64,000 nucleotides of DNA from Paragonimus westermani (lineage: Eukaryota; Platyhelminthes; Trematoda; Plagiorchiida; Troglotrematidae). The stretch's first letter is position 1. Each line of letters starts with the position of its first letter. Made by a program: the position numbers and the translations under genes. Location of the stretch: the NCBI GenBank assembly GCA_008508345.1, contig QNGE01000953.1, forward strand, positions 124,001 to 188,000. The letters run 5' to 3'. Shown here in pieces: positions 1-9,795 of the stretch. The notes beneath the pieces were generated by a model, which saw only the letters and a list, made by a program, of their open reading frames with translations, ran no database searches and was not told the DNA's origin.

Positions 1-3000
1 AAGTTAACTTGCTGTGCACATCATCGTATGGGAGGTTCATCAACCGTGCTCACCCAGTCAAAACCATGAAGAAACCCTTTTCACACAACTGACTTCTGAA
101 ATTTTCATGTATGAGAAAATGCTTGCAAGATCATTCGGGTGGAGTACTAGCTAACCCAACAACAAGAAGGACAAATTGTAGACCGTTGGATAGCGGAAAC
201 GGAATACGTAGGTCGAACGATCAAGCAAGCAGAGCATCAAAAAACAGGGGCAATGCTGGGCAAAAACAGTTCTGCGCAACTCAGTTGACAACTGAATCAA
301 TATTAAATTCTACGAGGAAACCAGAAAGGCGAACTTACAGGAAATTCAGCTGGCCTGAAACAAGAAGTGGGGACTATATACAGAGCAGGTCCTTAGTCGT
401 AGCCATGGACACGACAACTATACGAGTTTGTTGACTTTTATTTGGTTACACAAATGGAATAGATGTAGATCGATTATATTGTAGATAAAAATGTCTTTCC
501 CAGGCCTATGTTTGTTATTGGTCGTGTATTAAGGCTAGTTAAAGACAAATACGTAACGTCAACTATATCCTCAGTGTCTACACAGACCTACAAAATTTCT
601 CGGCCGACGTTTGTGACGTGGTGTTTAGTGAATGATTTTCGGGAGAGTTCAGCCAAGTGCGCCAATAATCATCATGTTCTTTGTGTGCAGTAACTCGCGT
701 CCCAATTCTTCCACAAAATTCTACCACACGAGAACTATCCCAATTATTCACATTAGTCGGTTTACTTCTCTAACCAAATCTGCTGCAGCCCGTTTGTTTG
801 GAGAGCTGCTGTCCACAACACAAACAAAATTTATCCTGCTTTCTATGGGCGAATTGTTTAAGGCAAATCACGAGCTGCGTCCAGACAACAACATTTGCTT
901 TCAACCACAAACCGGTGAAGTATGCCAGCGGAAGCAAACAGCACAATCGGCATTATATTAATCAGTCTAGACAACTGGAGGTCACGCGTCAGCTGCTGAA
1001 CTGCAAGGTACAAAGCGGTTCGATTTACGCTTTGTTCGGTATCTTCGATCTCACAAACTGGTGAGATAACCTGCAGTGGATTCACTCCAACACTTAGAAA
1101 CTTAAGACTACTTCAGACCTATCATCAGGCCTATGACGTACGTAAAATATTCGGACAAATAATTTAGGTAGTGGCAGTACCCACCTTGCTAGTACATCAA
1201 CGTGGTTTAGAAGGAATTTTGACAATGGACCGCCTATACACAACTTAAGAGTAGCCTGACATTGAAGATTGGCTCACACAGGTTAGGCACGCAAGTGAGC
1301 AAGGTCCATCCACTCAGTAATAATATCCTGTTAACCACTCAAACTGTGTAGTTGTTCATCATAGGATTCTCGATAGAATTGCCGGTTTGCTAGCAACAAT
1401 TTTAAGCATGAGGTTCAGTAATGAATGTAGTTCTACGAAAAAGCGCATGCGGTCTCACAAAAGTAAAACTTCCCACAATAATTAATTAGATAAGTCAAAT
1501 CGATTGGTGGTTTGCTTGGGTATTCTGGCACACTGCTCTTTCATAATGAATCCAGTTTTCGATGGTGAGGAAAATCTCATGGCCTTCACGGGGAAAATGT
1601 GTTAGATAACAACCATGAAGTTACCCCTCTTGATGCTGGAAGATACACCCGTGTACTTTCTAGTGAGTGACATTGCATTAAAATCCATACCATGAGTAAC
1701 GTTCTAAATGACTTGTCGATAGCTGATGACAAGGTTTGTGGCTACAATGCATGCCCCACAAATGGCAGTGTTCTTGAAGAAATAATTAGTAAAGTTTACT
1801 AGCCAGCGTAAATGAACACGACGATAATTCTTCGTGCTCAACAGGATAGTTCCGCGTATATGTGTAATTCGTTTTTATAAGATGCTTTCCTCCCAACTAA
1901 ACATTACCAACATGTAACTGTAGTCCTCGTAGAAAAGCGGATAAATGGACTGCTCAAAAGTCGGTTGGCTATCGCGTTAGTTCGTCGTCAGTTTACATTC
2001 TTATTCCTTGAAAATTGATGCTGAAATAATGAGGTTTATGAATAATACTTGTTGTTCTGATCCTTAGGTATGACCTACTAATGAAGTCGTTCCCTCAACA
2101 AGAACATACGTTGCCTGCATGTTCCGCTGGGAATAGTTAAGCCAACTTTGAACACAGTTTGTAATAAGGTTCAGTAAACACTCATTCTCGAAAACTGCAT
2201 CGTGGTACAAATTATGTCGCAATCGTTACTTGATACTTCGTGTATTCATTGCTCATCGACTTGTTTCAACCACTGTGGAGCTGCAAATCTTTATTCGGCG
2301 CAGCATGATCGAATGAGTTCTGGGCCTATCTTTTTGGAACAATGCTCGTAACTTTTGGAAGATTGCACGTAGCCTATTTTGTGTAGTTCCGACAGTGACT
2401 AGCTCATGGTGGCCGGGGTAGATAAGAAGCTGTTATTACGACTAACAGTGGATTATGAAACAAAACACATCATGCAACATTGGGAATTCTACATATGTAG
2501 CAGTGAGCAATCTGGTTTTTCCTTCCGCCTGCGGAAAGTGACAACTGTTTGAACTCGTCTTTCGTAGGTTGAACAGACGTATTACGACTTTGATTTAATT
2601 ACTTGCAGATCTTCCTGATGAATCAGCCAAGAGTCCTCTTACGTGAGTTGTGGAACATCAAAATTAGTATACGCAGTAAAGAATTAGTTTACAACATCCT
2701 CATTTAAAAACCAGCAATCATTCGACAGAAGTTTGGGCAAATGCAGGGTGACACGTGTATAACTACGATCACTTTTTCCATCAACTGAATCATCCGCATC
2801 CATGAGTCTTGTTCGATTTTTACCCGCAAAAGCCTGCATACAGTTGTAATGTGCTGTTGGTCTGAACAGAAACCTAGCTGGCAGTGAAAAAACCACGATT
2901 TGAATTGATTGAAAATACAAACAGAAGAAGTCCGGTTACTCCAAAGTAAACGGAAAAGGAGATGTTTTTGCTTATAAGTAAGCATATCCCTCAAACTGCA

Positions 3001-3310
3001 CATCGTGGGTTGAATGTTTAAACATTTTTCAAAACCACTAATCACTCGGTGTAAACGGTTTGTGCATGGTAACAGCCATAGCGTGGTTTGGCGTAGAAGC
3101 ATGGTTTTATTATGCGCCGCGACTACTTCAGCTCTCGTCAATCAAACGCTTAGTTATTCTCATTCCACGCCACCATTTCTAGTCTATTCTTTCTGTATAT
3201 GCGTCCACTTCGTGGAAACATGTTCTCAAATGCCGAATAAGTTACGGGATCATAGACGATAATATTACGAAAATCTTTTCCACGTAACCTCGTGCGATGT
3301 AGGTGGGCTG
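1..3310. other. Non-coding stretch, no supported gene
   Basis: AT-rich sequence with only short chance frames. The longest plus-strand frame, 111-434, has no recognisable family and no good splice context. A second frame across about 155-290 reads as polar residues and could be an old coding or repeat scrap, but I cannot place it. The minus-strand frame at 2704-3141 also resembles nothing I know. No RNA gene or regulatory site was recognised. Confidence 0.5.
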
Positions 3311-3319
3311 CGATCGTGG

Positions 3320-3690
3320 ATGAAAACAGTGTGTGACAAACGACTCCTGAGTTCAAAACAGTTGCTTTCGATAAGAAATTTGTGAACAGAAGTTGAAAAT
3401 GGTAGCGATGTACCGCGTGGCGGATTTCGTTGCATCTCATCAGGTACATGCCGAAATGTTGTTCTGCGACCTACGTGGTCGGAACGGAACGACAGTGGCG
3501 CAACAGATTATCGAGCGCATTCCCGCTCAGGTTAAACGTGAGATGGAACGGTCCTCGACGAGCTTTTTTCCAACCGGTGCAACACAAACAGTCACTCGCT
3601 TCTATCGTATTTCACTTCCCGCTCTCTGGTCATAAGGTCATCAATGTTCGTGGTTTCAGATTCATCCTCATGATCAACAGTCAAAGAATG
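3320..3690 (+). mobile_element. Degraded Penelope-like element, GIY-YIG endonuclease relic
   Basis: A plus-strand frame from about 3430 keeps the layout of a PLE GIY-YIG endonuclease: a Cys-rich start, then a Y-V-V-G-T-E-R-Q core at about 3470-3500 where intact copies read Y-I-G-R-T-E-R-Q, an R-N-R-L run, and further on S-I-V-F-H-F-x-L-S-G-H-K-V (about 3600-3640), which matches the S-S-I-x-x-H-L-x-x-x-G-H block seen in PLE endonucleases. The segment just upstream (about 3330-3375, V-C-D-K-R-L-L-S-S) resembles the linker between reverse transcriptase and endonuclease. Frames shift between these blocks and no reverse transcriptase was found upstream, so this is an old, non-functional fragment. 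A competing frame starting at 3393 is longer in places but resembles no family. Confidence 0.5.
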
Positions 3691-3699
3691 CTTCAATTC

Positions 3700-4305
3700 T
3701 GTAGAACTTCTGTTCAAGGATCGCAACCAACGCTTTACCAACAGAAGAACATGGTCACCAGTCTGAAGATACGGTAGTAAATAAACAGTTTCACTGTCCG
3801 TGCGGGCCTGTATGAGTCGTGTCTGTGTGAGTTGTGTGTGTATAGTCGTGCACTTCCCCTCGCTAACCTTGCTTGACTCTGCTAAGTGAACACCAACACA
3901 ACAGTACATAGCTGATGAGATGCAGCAAAAATCGCCGGACAATAAATTGTGTAGTCTGCAGTTTTTGATTTCTGCTCATGAATTTCTGAGTAGCCGATCC
4001 TGTTCGGTGAGTTGCATTCTCAGAAAGGTCCATGTCGGCTCTCACATTTCAGTCGACTAAGTATTCGGCTATTAGTTATGAGCAGTTTCACGAAGTAATA
4101 CAGTCTATCAGGCAAAGATGGATTCTTTCGTTTTAACCGACTGGTTGGCTCCCAAGCTAGCCACCTTGTTGTTCACACAAAATTTTGTTTCAAGTGAACA
4201 TCAAAATTTGATACTAAACAGTTATAACGTAGATTTACAAGGCAGCGACCGTCCAGAGGAAATACAGAACTGCAGCTCAGCCTCTGCTTGAAAGTAACAT
4301 CAGAC
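3700..4305. other. Spacer, nothing recognised
   Basis: Unique-looking sequence between the PLE relic and the LTR element. It ends with ATTCT (4306-4310), which is the left target-site copy of the LTR insertion. No coding or regulatory signal was seen. Confidence 0.5.
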
Positions 4306-4380
4306 ATTCTTGTTGGGAAAAGCACTTTTTCCCAAAAAACTCGCTATATTTCCCAAGGGAAATAGGTGCTTCGATTTTGG

Positions 4381-4420
4381 GAACTCGAATGGCCGCCATC
4401 ATTCTGGAAGATTCGAGTTC
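4381..4420 (+). promoter_or_regulatory. Heat-shock element inside a 10-bp inverted repeat (LTR U3)
   Basis: TTCtgGAAgaTTC at 4402-4414 is a perfect three-unit heat-shock factor site (alternating TTC and GAA with 2-bp spacers). It lies 63 bp upstream of the TATA box. The arms GAACTCGAAT (4381-4390) and ATTCGAGTTC (4411-4420) are exact reverse complements, and the right arm overlaps the last unit of the site. HSF binding is inferred from the motif only. Confidence 0.5.
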
Positions 4421-4435
4421 GCGCGCTTGCCTCTG

Positions 4436-4485
4436 ATTGGCCCGTTCAGTGACCTAGGACCAAGGCCACCGAAAACCTATAAATA
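4436..4485 (+). promoter_or_regulatory. Inverted CCAAT box and TATA box of the LTR promoter
   Basis: ATTGG at 4436-4440 is a CCAAT box in reverse; TATAAATA at 4478-4485 is a strong TATA box. Spacing is about 40 bp, and transcription would begin near 4510. The TATA box is repeated in the 3' LTR at 5768-5775. Confidence 0.7.
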
Positions 4486-4717
4486 CAGCCGTTTTGAGCC
4501 ACTGTTTTGCCTTCGGGCTGAGCAGCAAATAAAGCTCGTTTGAAGGCCGTCTTTTTCCTTTCTTGTTGGGGGGTTCTAAGTTGCGAGAGTTGGGTCCGAG
4601 TACTTGCGTTCCGATTATTCGTATCGTTTGCGATATCGTTGCGTTTCATTCGTGATCGTGATACTGCTCGCGGTCTTCCTGTCCGTTCTTGCCTTCCTCT
4701 CTCAGGGGGTCGTAACA

Positions 4718-4743
4718 GTTGGCGACGGTGTCATTTCTGATCA
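4718..4743 (+). promoter_or_regulatory. Probable primer-binding site and gag leader
   Basis: Immediately after the LTR the sequence reads GT then TGGCGACGGTG. A TGG start is what pairing with a tRNA 3' CCA end requires, and the position is right for a minus-strand primer site. I cannot name the tRNA. The leader before the gag ATG at 4744 is only 26 bases. Confidence 0.5.
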
Positions 4744-4910
4744 ATGGCGTTGGACGTTGATGACGTTAAGCTGCTGTTGCAGCAACAGATGAAGCTTATG
4801 GAGATGCTTGCCCAACGGTTGTCCAATACAAGTATGGGCCAACCCGCACAATCTGGTGGTGCGCAATCTGTGGACAGTTTGGCCATGGGTATCTCCGAAT
4901 TCGTCTACGA
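4744..4910 (+). CDS. gag: Gag polyprotein, N-terminal part, truncated by gap
   Basis: The frame opens with ATG at 4744, 26 bases after the LTR, and runs open to the start of the Ns at 4911. About 56 residues are visible. The early region is Leu/Gln/Met-rich and probably helical (D-D-V-K-L-L-L-Q-Q-Q), followed by a Gly/Ser/Gln linker, then S-V-D-S-L-A and I-S-E-F-V-Y. This order is familiar from Gag starts of Gypsy-type elements in flatworms and nematodes, where the next residues begin the capsid core. Capsid, nucleocapsid, protease, reverse transcriptase and integrase cannot be seen. Any longer frame drawn across 4911-5766 is an artefact of the Ns. Confidence 0.7.
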
Positions 4911-5766
4911 NNNNNNNNNNNNNNNNNNNNNNNNNNNNNNNNNNNNNNNNNNNNNNNNNNNNNNNNNNNNNNNNNNNNNNNNNNNNNNNNNNNNNNNNNN
5001 NNNNNNNNNNNNNNNNNNNNNNNNNNNNNNNNNNNNNNNNNNNNNNNNNNNNNNNNNNNNNNNNNNNNNNNNNNNNNNNNNNNNNNNNNNNNNNNNNNNN
5101 NNNNNNNNNNNNNNNNNNNNNNNNNNNNNNNNNNNNNNNNNNNNNNNNNNNNNNNNNNNNNNNNNNNNNNNNNNNNNNNNNNNNNNNNNNNNNNNNNNNN
5201 NNNNNNNNNNNNNNNNNNNNNNNNNNNNNNNNNNNNNNNNNNNNNNNNNNNNNNNNNNNNNNNNNNNNNNNNNNNNNNNNNNNNNNNNNNNNNNNNNNNN
5301 NNNNNNNNNNNNNNNNNNNNNNNNNNNNNNNNNNNNNNNNNNNNNNNNNNNNNNNNNNNNNNNNNNNNNNNNNNNNNNNNNNNNNNNNNNNNNNNNNNNN
5401 NNNNNNNNNNNNNNNNNNNNNNNNNNNNNNNNNNNNNNNNNNNNNNNNNNNNNNNNNNNNNNNNNNNNNNNNNNNNNNNNNNNNNNNNNNNNNNNNNNNN
5501 NNNNNNNNNNNNNNNNNNNNNNNNNNNNNNNNNNNNNNNNNNNNNNNNNNNNNNNNNNNNNNNNNNNNNNNNNNNNNNNNNNNNNNNNNNNNNNNNNNNN
5601 NNNNNNNNNNNNNNNNNNNNNNNNNNNNNNNNNNNNNNNNNNNNNNNNNNNNNNNNNNNNNNNNNNNNNNNNNNNNNNNNNNNNNNNNNNNNNNNNNNNN
5701 NNNNNNNNNNNNNNNNNNNNNNNNNNNNNNNNNNNNNNNNNNNNNNNNNNNNNNNNNNNNNNNNNN
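4911..5766. other. Assembly gap (856 N)
   Basis: Unsequenced bases inside the LTR element. The gap removes most of the internal region and the first part of the 3' LTR. Its position, between two identical LTRs, suggests it arose because the repeat could not be assembled. Confidence 0.98.
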
Positions 5767-6007
5767 CTATAAATACAGCCGTTTTGAGCCACTGTTTTGC
5801 CTTCGGGCTGAGCAGCAAATAAAGCTCGTTTGAAGGCCGTCTTTTTCCTTTCTTGTTGGGGGGTTCTAAGTTGCGAGAGTTGGGTCCGAGTACTTGCGTT
5901 CCGATTATTCGTATCGTTTGCGATATCGTTGCGTTTCATTCGTGATCGTGATACTGCTCGCGGTCTTCCTGTCCGTTCTTGCCTTCCTCTCTCAGGGGGT
6001 CGTAACA
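5767..6007 (+). repeat. 3' LTR, visible 241 bp
   Basis: Identical base for base, by eye, to 4477-4717 of the 5' LTR, including the TATA box, AATAAA and the terminal GTAACA. It is followed directly by the right target copy ATTCT (6008-6012). The first ~166 bp are hidden in the gap. Confidence 0.93.
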
Positions 6008-6012
6008 ATTCT

Positions 6013-9000
6013 TGAAAAGTTGAAAAAATTCTCGAAAAGCATAGAGTGCGAGGTATCGTTAGATTATCCCACAAACGTGTTACTGTCTGTTTCTATGAGT
6101 TCAGAATGCTCAATGTTGATATGCGAAGACTCAGTGCTAACTAAGTTTTAATTCGTTTCTCTTTGGTAACCCACAGTTTACTAGAGTCGATAGCTGTTTT
6201 TCGGAGGTGCCTTTGATGAGTTATTTTGGAAAACGTTTCTCCAAGCAACAGATCTAAGAACCAGAAACAAGTAATCTGATCCTGCATGCTTAAAATAAAC
6301 CATCTGTCCGTTTATAGTCCACTATCTTTCAAACAACAATTCTCCCACAGTTATCACTATAGCTGATAAGTTGGTTGTTATGTAATATTTGCCTGACTTA
6401 AAAGTTAATGGGGCATTTCACTCAAACTCAGTACTCTCACGTTTTCACACATAGACAAACAGCGAGTCTAAGCACGGTGGTACGTTTACATCAATTCGAC
6501 CTTACACCTGTTCCATAGGATTCAGTTGACAACACCATACCTAAACATAGTGTGTAGAAAGCACAGCAAGTAGTTTTCTCAGTCTAATATTGCCAGCTAA
6601 ATTTCAATACAGCTTCAAACTAAACACACAATGGGGAATGAACCGCAGGTTTCCAACAGGCTCTGACACAAAATGGGAACGCCAAAAGTGGGGTGTTAAG
6701 ACCGGTTCAGTTACCGCCGTGGTATTTCACATCAATCTGACACAACTGGTTGAACCACGAGGCAATTCCGGAACGTCGTGCACACGTTTGCGTTATTGTT
6801 CAATGTGTGTTATATGATGGACGAAACCACCATACTGCCGCAATGGTGACTTTGAGAACATTGGGCGATGAGGAGTCGCAAACGGTTAAAACTGTGAACT
6901 GCTAAACGTTGGATCTAAGAAGTTTCACGCATGAAGGCTGAGCATCTTTCTCACAATAAAGTTGGTTTAGAATAAGCTTTGAAGCTCTGCTTGGAAACAG
7001 AACTCTGTGGAAATTGTCATATTGTTTGCACAAGGTTTCGAACTTGTAAATTTGGTGTTTTGGAGCCGATTGACCCATTTACTCAGCTTGTGTCACAGTA
7101 TTTGTGGACTGGATTTCCCGTTAGTTTAGGGCAGCATGAACTTCAAGTTAGTATATCATTTTAAGATTTCGACGTTGGTTTGCTTTACAGAAGATTTAGT
7201 TTTTTCTTTGTTACATAGAAACATCGTTGTTTTGTACCGTGGATACCTCGTTTCTATCCAGTAAGATATGTTCATACAACAACCGGTCGATATCTATTAT
7301 TGTTCATCAGTTACGAAGTCAAACACTCAAAATCGTTGAATCTCATGCGCATCCTTACACTCGGAGTAGGTTGATACTACTGTTTCCTCACCCGTTGCAG
7401 ACAACTTATAAGCACTGCAAGATGTTATCAAAATCATGCCTTTTTGGATTTCACGACTAACTTTACACTTACACTTAAGTGTCTGGAGTCACATATCATC
7501 ACGTGCCTAAGGATTAACGTTTTTTGAGGTAAGTTTAATTATTAGCCACTAGTCTGGACAACGTATTGTAGAAACACTTGAAATTATTAACGGCTGACGT
7601 TGGACAATCCTTACAAACATCGTAAAAATGAGCAACTGAACAATATGGTAAACGAGCTGGTTCAGTCGATCCATTTCGACAAAGATCACGAAACGCACGC
7701 ATTTGGTGAGGATGCTATGAAAATCTGCTTCCAAGAAAATCAACAGAATCAAGCTTATTCTAAAACCTCTTGCAAGAAATATATGTAGAACTAATCGGCG
7801 ACAATGGGTGTTCATTGCAAGATTGAATTGATGGGCTGTAAATGTGTTCAGAACTAAACGCTATTTGAATTTCACTTAAATGGATTTTACTGTTAAAAAC
7901 GGACAGTGTGGTTAGAACTTTCTGTGGTAAATTTTGCTTTGGTTGTGCTTCGTACTAACTTGTGAACCGGCCTTGCCTGCAAAACTATTTGACGCAAATA
8001 AACATTTCGCAGCTTAATTTCATTGAGCTAGTCACTTAATCTCATGAGCACAATATGCAGTTATTTTCACAAAGCCGGGAGGGAGCGAGTCTCTCTGTGA
8101 TGTGAATGAGCAATACAGGCAAGCTAGCTCACGTTAATACGAGCATTCAACCTCAGTTGTGGGCAGGCCGGTGAACACTCAGCTGACATCTGCAATTATC
8201 AGTTGCTAGAACTGACAAAATCGATGTTAATTAAGTTATACGCTTGACAGATGAGTAGGTAGTCGATTGGTTAGCATTGTGGTTTCACAAAGCCTTCGGC
8301 ACCTACAGAGATGGCCAGTTATTAATTGATAACGGAAATTTACGAAACTGCCTCCTAGTTGATTGGTCTTGCGTTTATTGCCAAGATAGGATGTCAACGG
8401 AACAGTTGCAGCACCGCGTGAAAAAAACACGTAAGATGTTTTGAGTACATGTGGGTTGCCGGAAATTTTTCAACATATGATGAAACGACTCGACTATTAG
8501 CGTCGAATACTAAGATCCAGGTTTAAGCAGGCAACAAAGAATAGTGGTGTACTTGGTCTGCCAGATGGTTCTTCGTAGAACATCCAGTGACCTAACAAAC
8601 AGTCAGCACACTCCTGAATAATATTTTAGATGGGTTTCTACTCTGCAGTCTACTTTGATCAATCGAGTCGAGTTGGCGAAATAATCGGTTGTAAAACAAT
8701 GTTTTCATTAGTAACGCAATACAACAATCCTACTGGTAGTGTGACAACAGCGCGTCTTTGGAACTGTGGTTTGAAGCATGCTGTCACATTCAGTCATTTT
8801 TCCGAATGACACAGTACATGGGTCACTGATGTTAGTATGGCATCAACTTGAAATTTTGAATGAAAATTTTACTCAGTAGCAATAAAAAGAAGCAATTTAC
8901 AGAGATGTTATTGGTCGAATACTGAAACTTATGTAATCTAAACTTCCCGTAAAAAATGCAGAGTTACAGATGTGACTAAGACGGCATCGTCAAGTTGACT

Positions 9001-9691
9001 GCAAACTACACTGGTATGCTGAATCCATTTTCCTAAATTCATACTTAAATTAGTTGGTCGAAGATAATGTTCGGACAAGTGAAGCCAGCCAAACGTTGTT
9101 AAGCCTAAAATGTGCATTCACAGAACAACCAATTTACTTAACAAGCAAGGACTATGGTTTTTAACTGGTTTACAAGTGTTATAAACTCACATCGTTTGCT
9201 CACCAGCTGAAAAACTCTACTGTTCTGCTAAAAATCTCCTGGTTTGACAAAGCACGCTACACAAGCTAAAGACATCAGTCACATTGACAGAGAAAATTCT
9301 GTGCACCGTTAAAGATTAAATGATTGAACTGCTTTTACCAAAAAGAAGTCGTCAATAATCAAGCCGCTGAATGTGATTTGAAGGCTCGTAAATGTTTTCA
9401 GTATGAGACAATGTAAAATATTTTGCTTCCTCGATGAAAAAGGTTAGTATTGAAGATTGAAATGACTTGGTATTATTAAGAAAGGTGAAGTGGGTAAGCG
9501 TACAATAACTACTAAATTTTTTCACGTTTCACGATGTTTGGCATGCAAATGACATCCAAAACGCACACTATATGGTTTCCATAGAAACGGCCATTTCTAT
9601 TCGACAAACATAAATGTACGAGGAGTGACTTCATGAGTCCCATAAGAGTCCATTAACGGTTATATCCGTTAAATCTGTTAAATTTGCAATC
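6013..9691. other. Intergenic region upstream of the galactosyltransferase gene
   Basis: About 3.7 kb without a supported gene. Small frames such as 6590-6817, 7227-7460 and 7549-7815 have no family likeness. An octamer-like ATGCAAAT lies near 9542, about 150 bp before the start codon, and may or may not matter. No clear TATA box was found, and the true 5' end of the mRNA is unknown; trans-splicing to a spliced leader, common in flatworms, would also obscure it. Confidence 0.45.
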
Positions 9692-9795
9692 ATGCGATTT
9701 CTCCATCATAGTTTTGCGTCCGTTCTTAACAGATCAATATTTGCCTTCATACTTGGAATGTCGTGCGCTCATCTACTTCGATTGTTATTTAGTGG
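9692..9795 (+). CDS. C1GALT1-like: C1GALT1-like exon 1 (start codon and signal anchor)
   Basis: ATG at 9692 is the first in-frame Met after a TGA at 9626. The exon encodes a short cytosolic tail (M-R-F-L-H-H) and a hydrophobic segment at about residues 15-34, typical of a type II Golgi membrane protein. It ends in phase 2 with the donor gtaaat, joining exon 2 through a split Gly codon. Any untranslated exon further upstream was not identified. Confidence 0.85.

Larger units (their letters stand above)
4311..4717 (+). repeat. 5' LTR (407 bp)
   Basis: Begins TGTTGGG and ends GTAACA, with short imperfect inverted termini. U3 holds promoter elements: a 10-bp inverted repeat (4381-4390 with 4411-4420), a three-unit heat-shock element, an inverted CCAAT box and a TATA box at 4478-4485. 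AATAAA at 4528-4533 is the likely poly(A) signal, implying a short R region and a U5 of roughly 165 bp. The right edge is fixed by identity with the 3' copy and by the flanking target duplication. Confidence 0.92.
4306..6012 (+). mobile_element. Young Gypsy-type LTR retrotransposon with internal assembly gap
   Basis: Two LTRs flank a gag start and a block of Ns. The element is bounded by ATTCT at 4306-4310 and again at 6008-6012, a 5-bp target duplication typical of LTR integrases. The LTR starts TGTTG and ends TAACA. Where both LTRs are readable (4477-4717 against 5767-6007, 241 bp) I find no difference, so the insertion is recent. Only the first ~56 residues of gag are visible. Pol lies in the gap or is absent: 856 Ns, which would also have to contain about 166 bp of the 3' LTR, cannot hold a normal Gypsy gag-pol of roughly 4 kb, so the gap length is probably nominal or the copy is internally deleted. 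Confidence 0.9.

Noticed and set aside
111..434. 107-codon plus-strand frame at the window start
   Set aside because: Highly basic, low-complexity reading with stops just upstream. A different frame in the same bases looks equally plausible, so neither is supported.
2704..3141. Minus-strand frame of 145 codons
   Set aside because: No family likeness, no splice or promoter context, and a composition typical of chance frames in AT-rich DNA.
4744..6074. Four long open frames of about 340-390 codons on both strands across the gap
   Set aside because: They are open only because the 856 Ns contain no stops. Only 4744-4910 (gag) has support.
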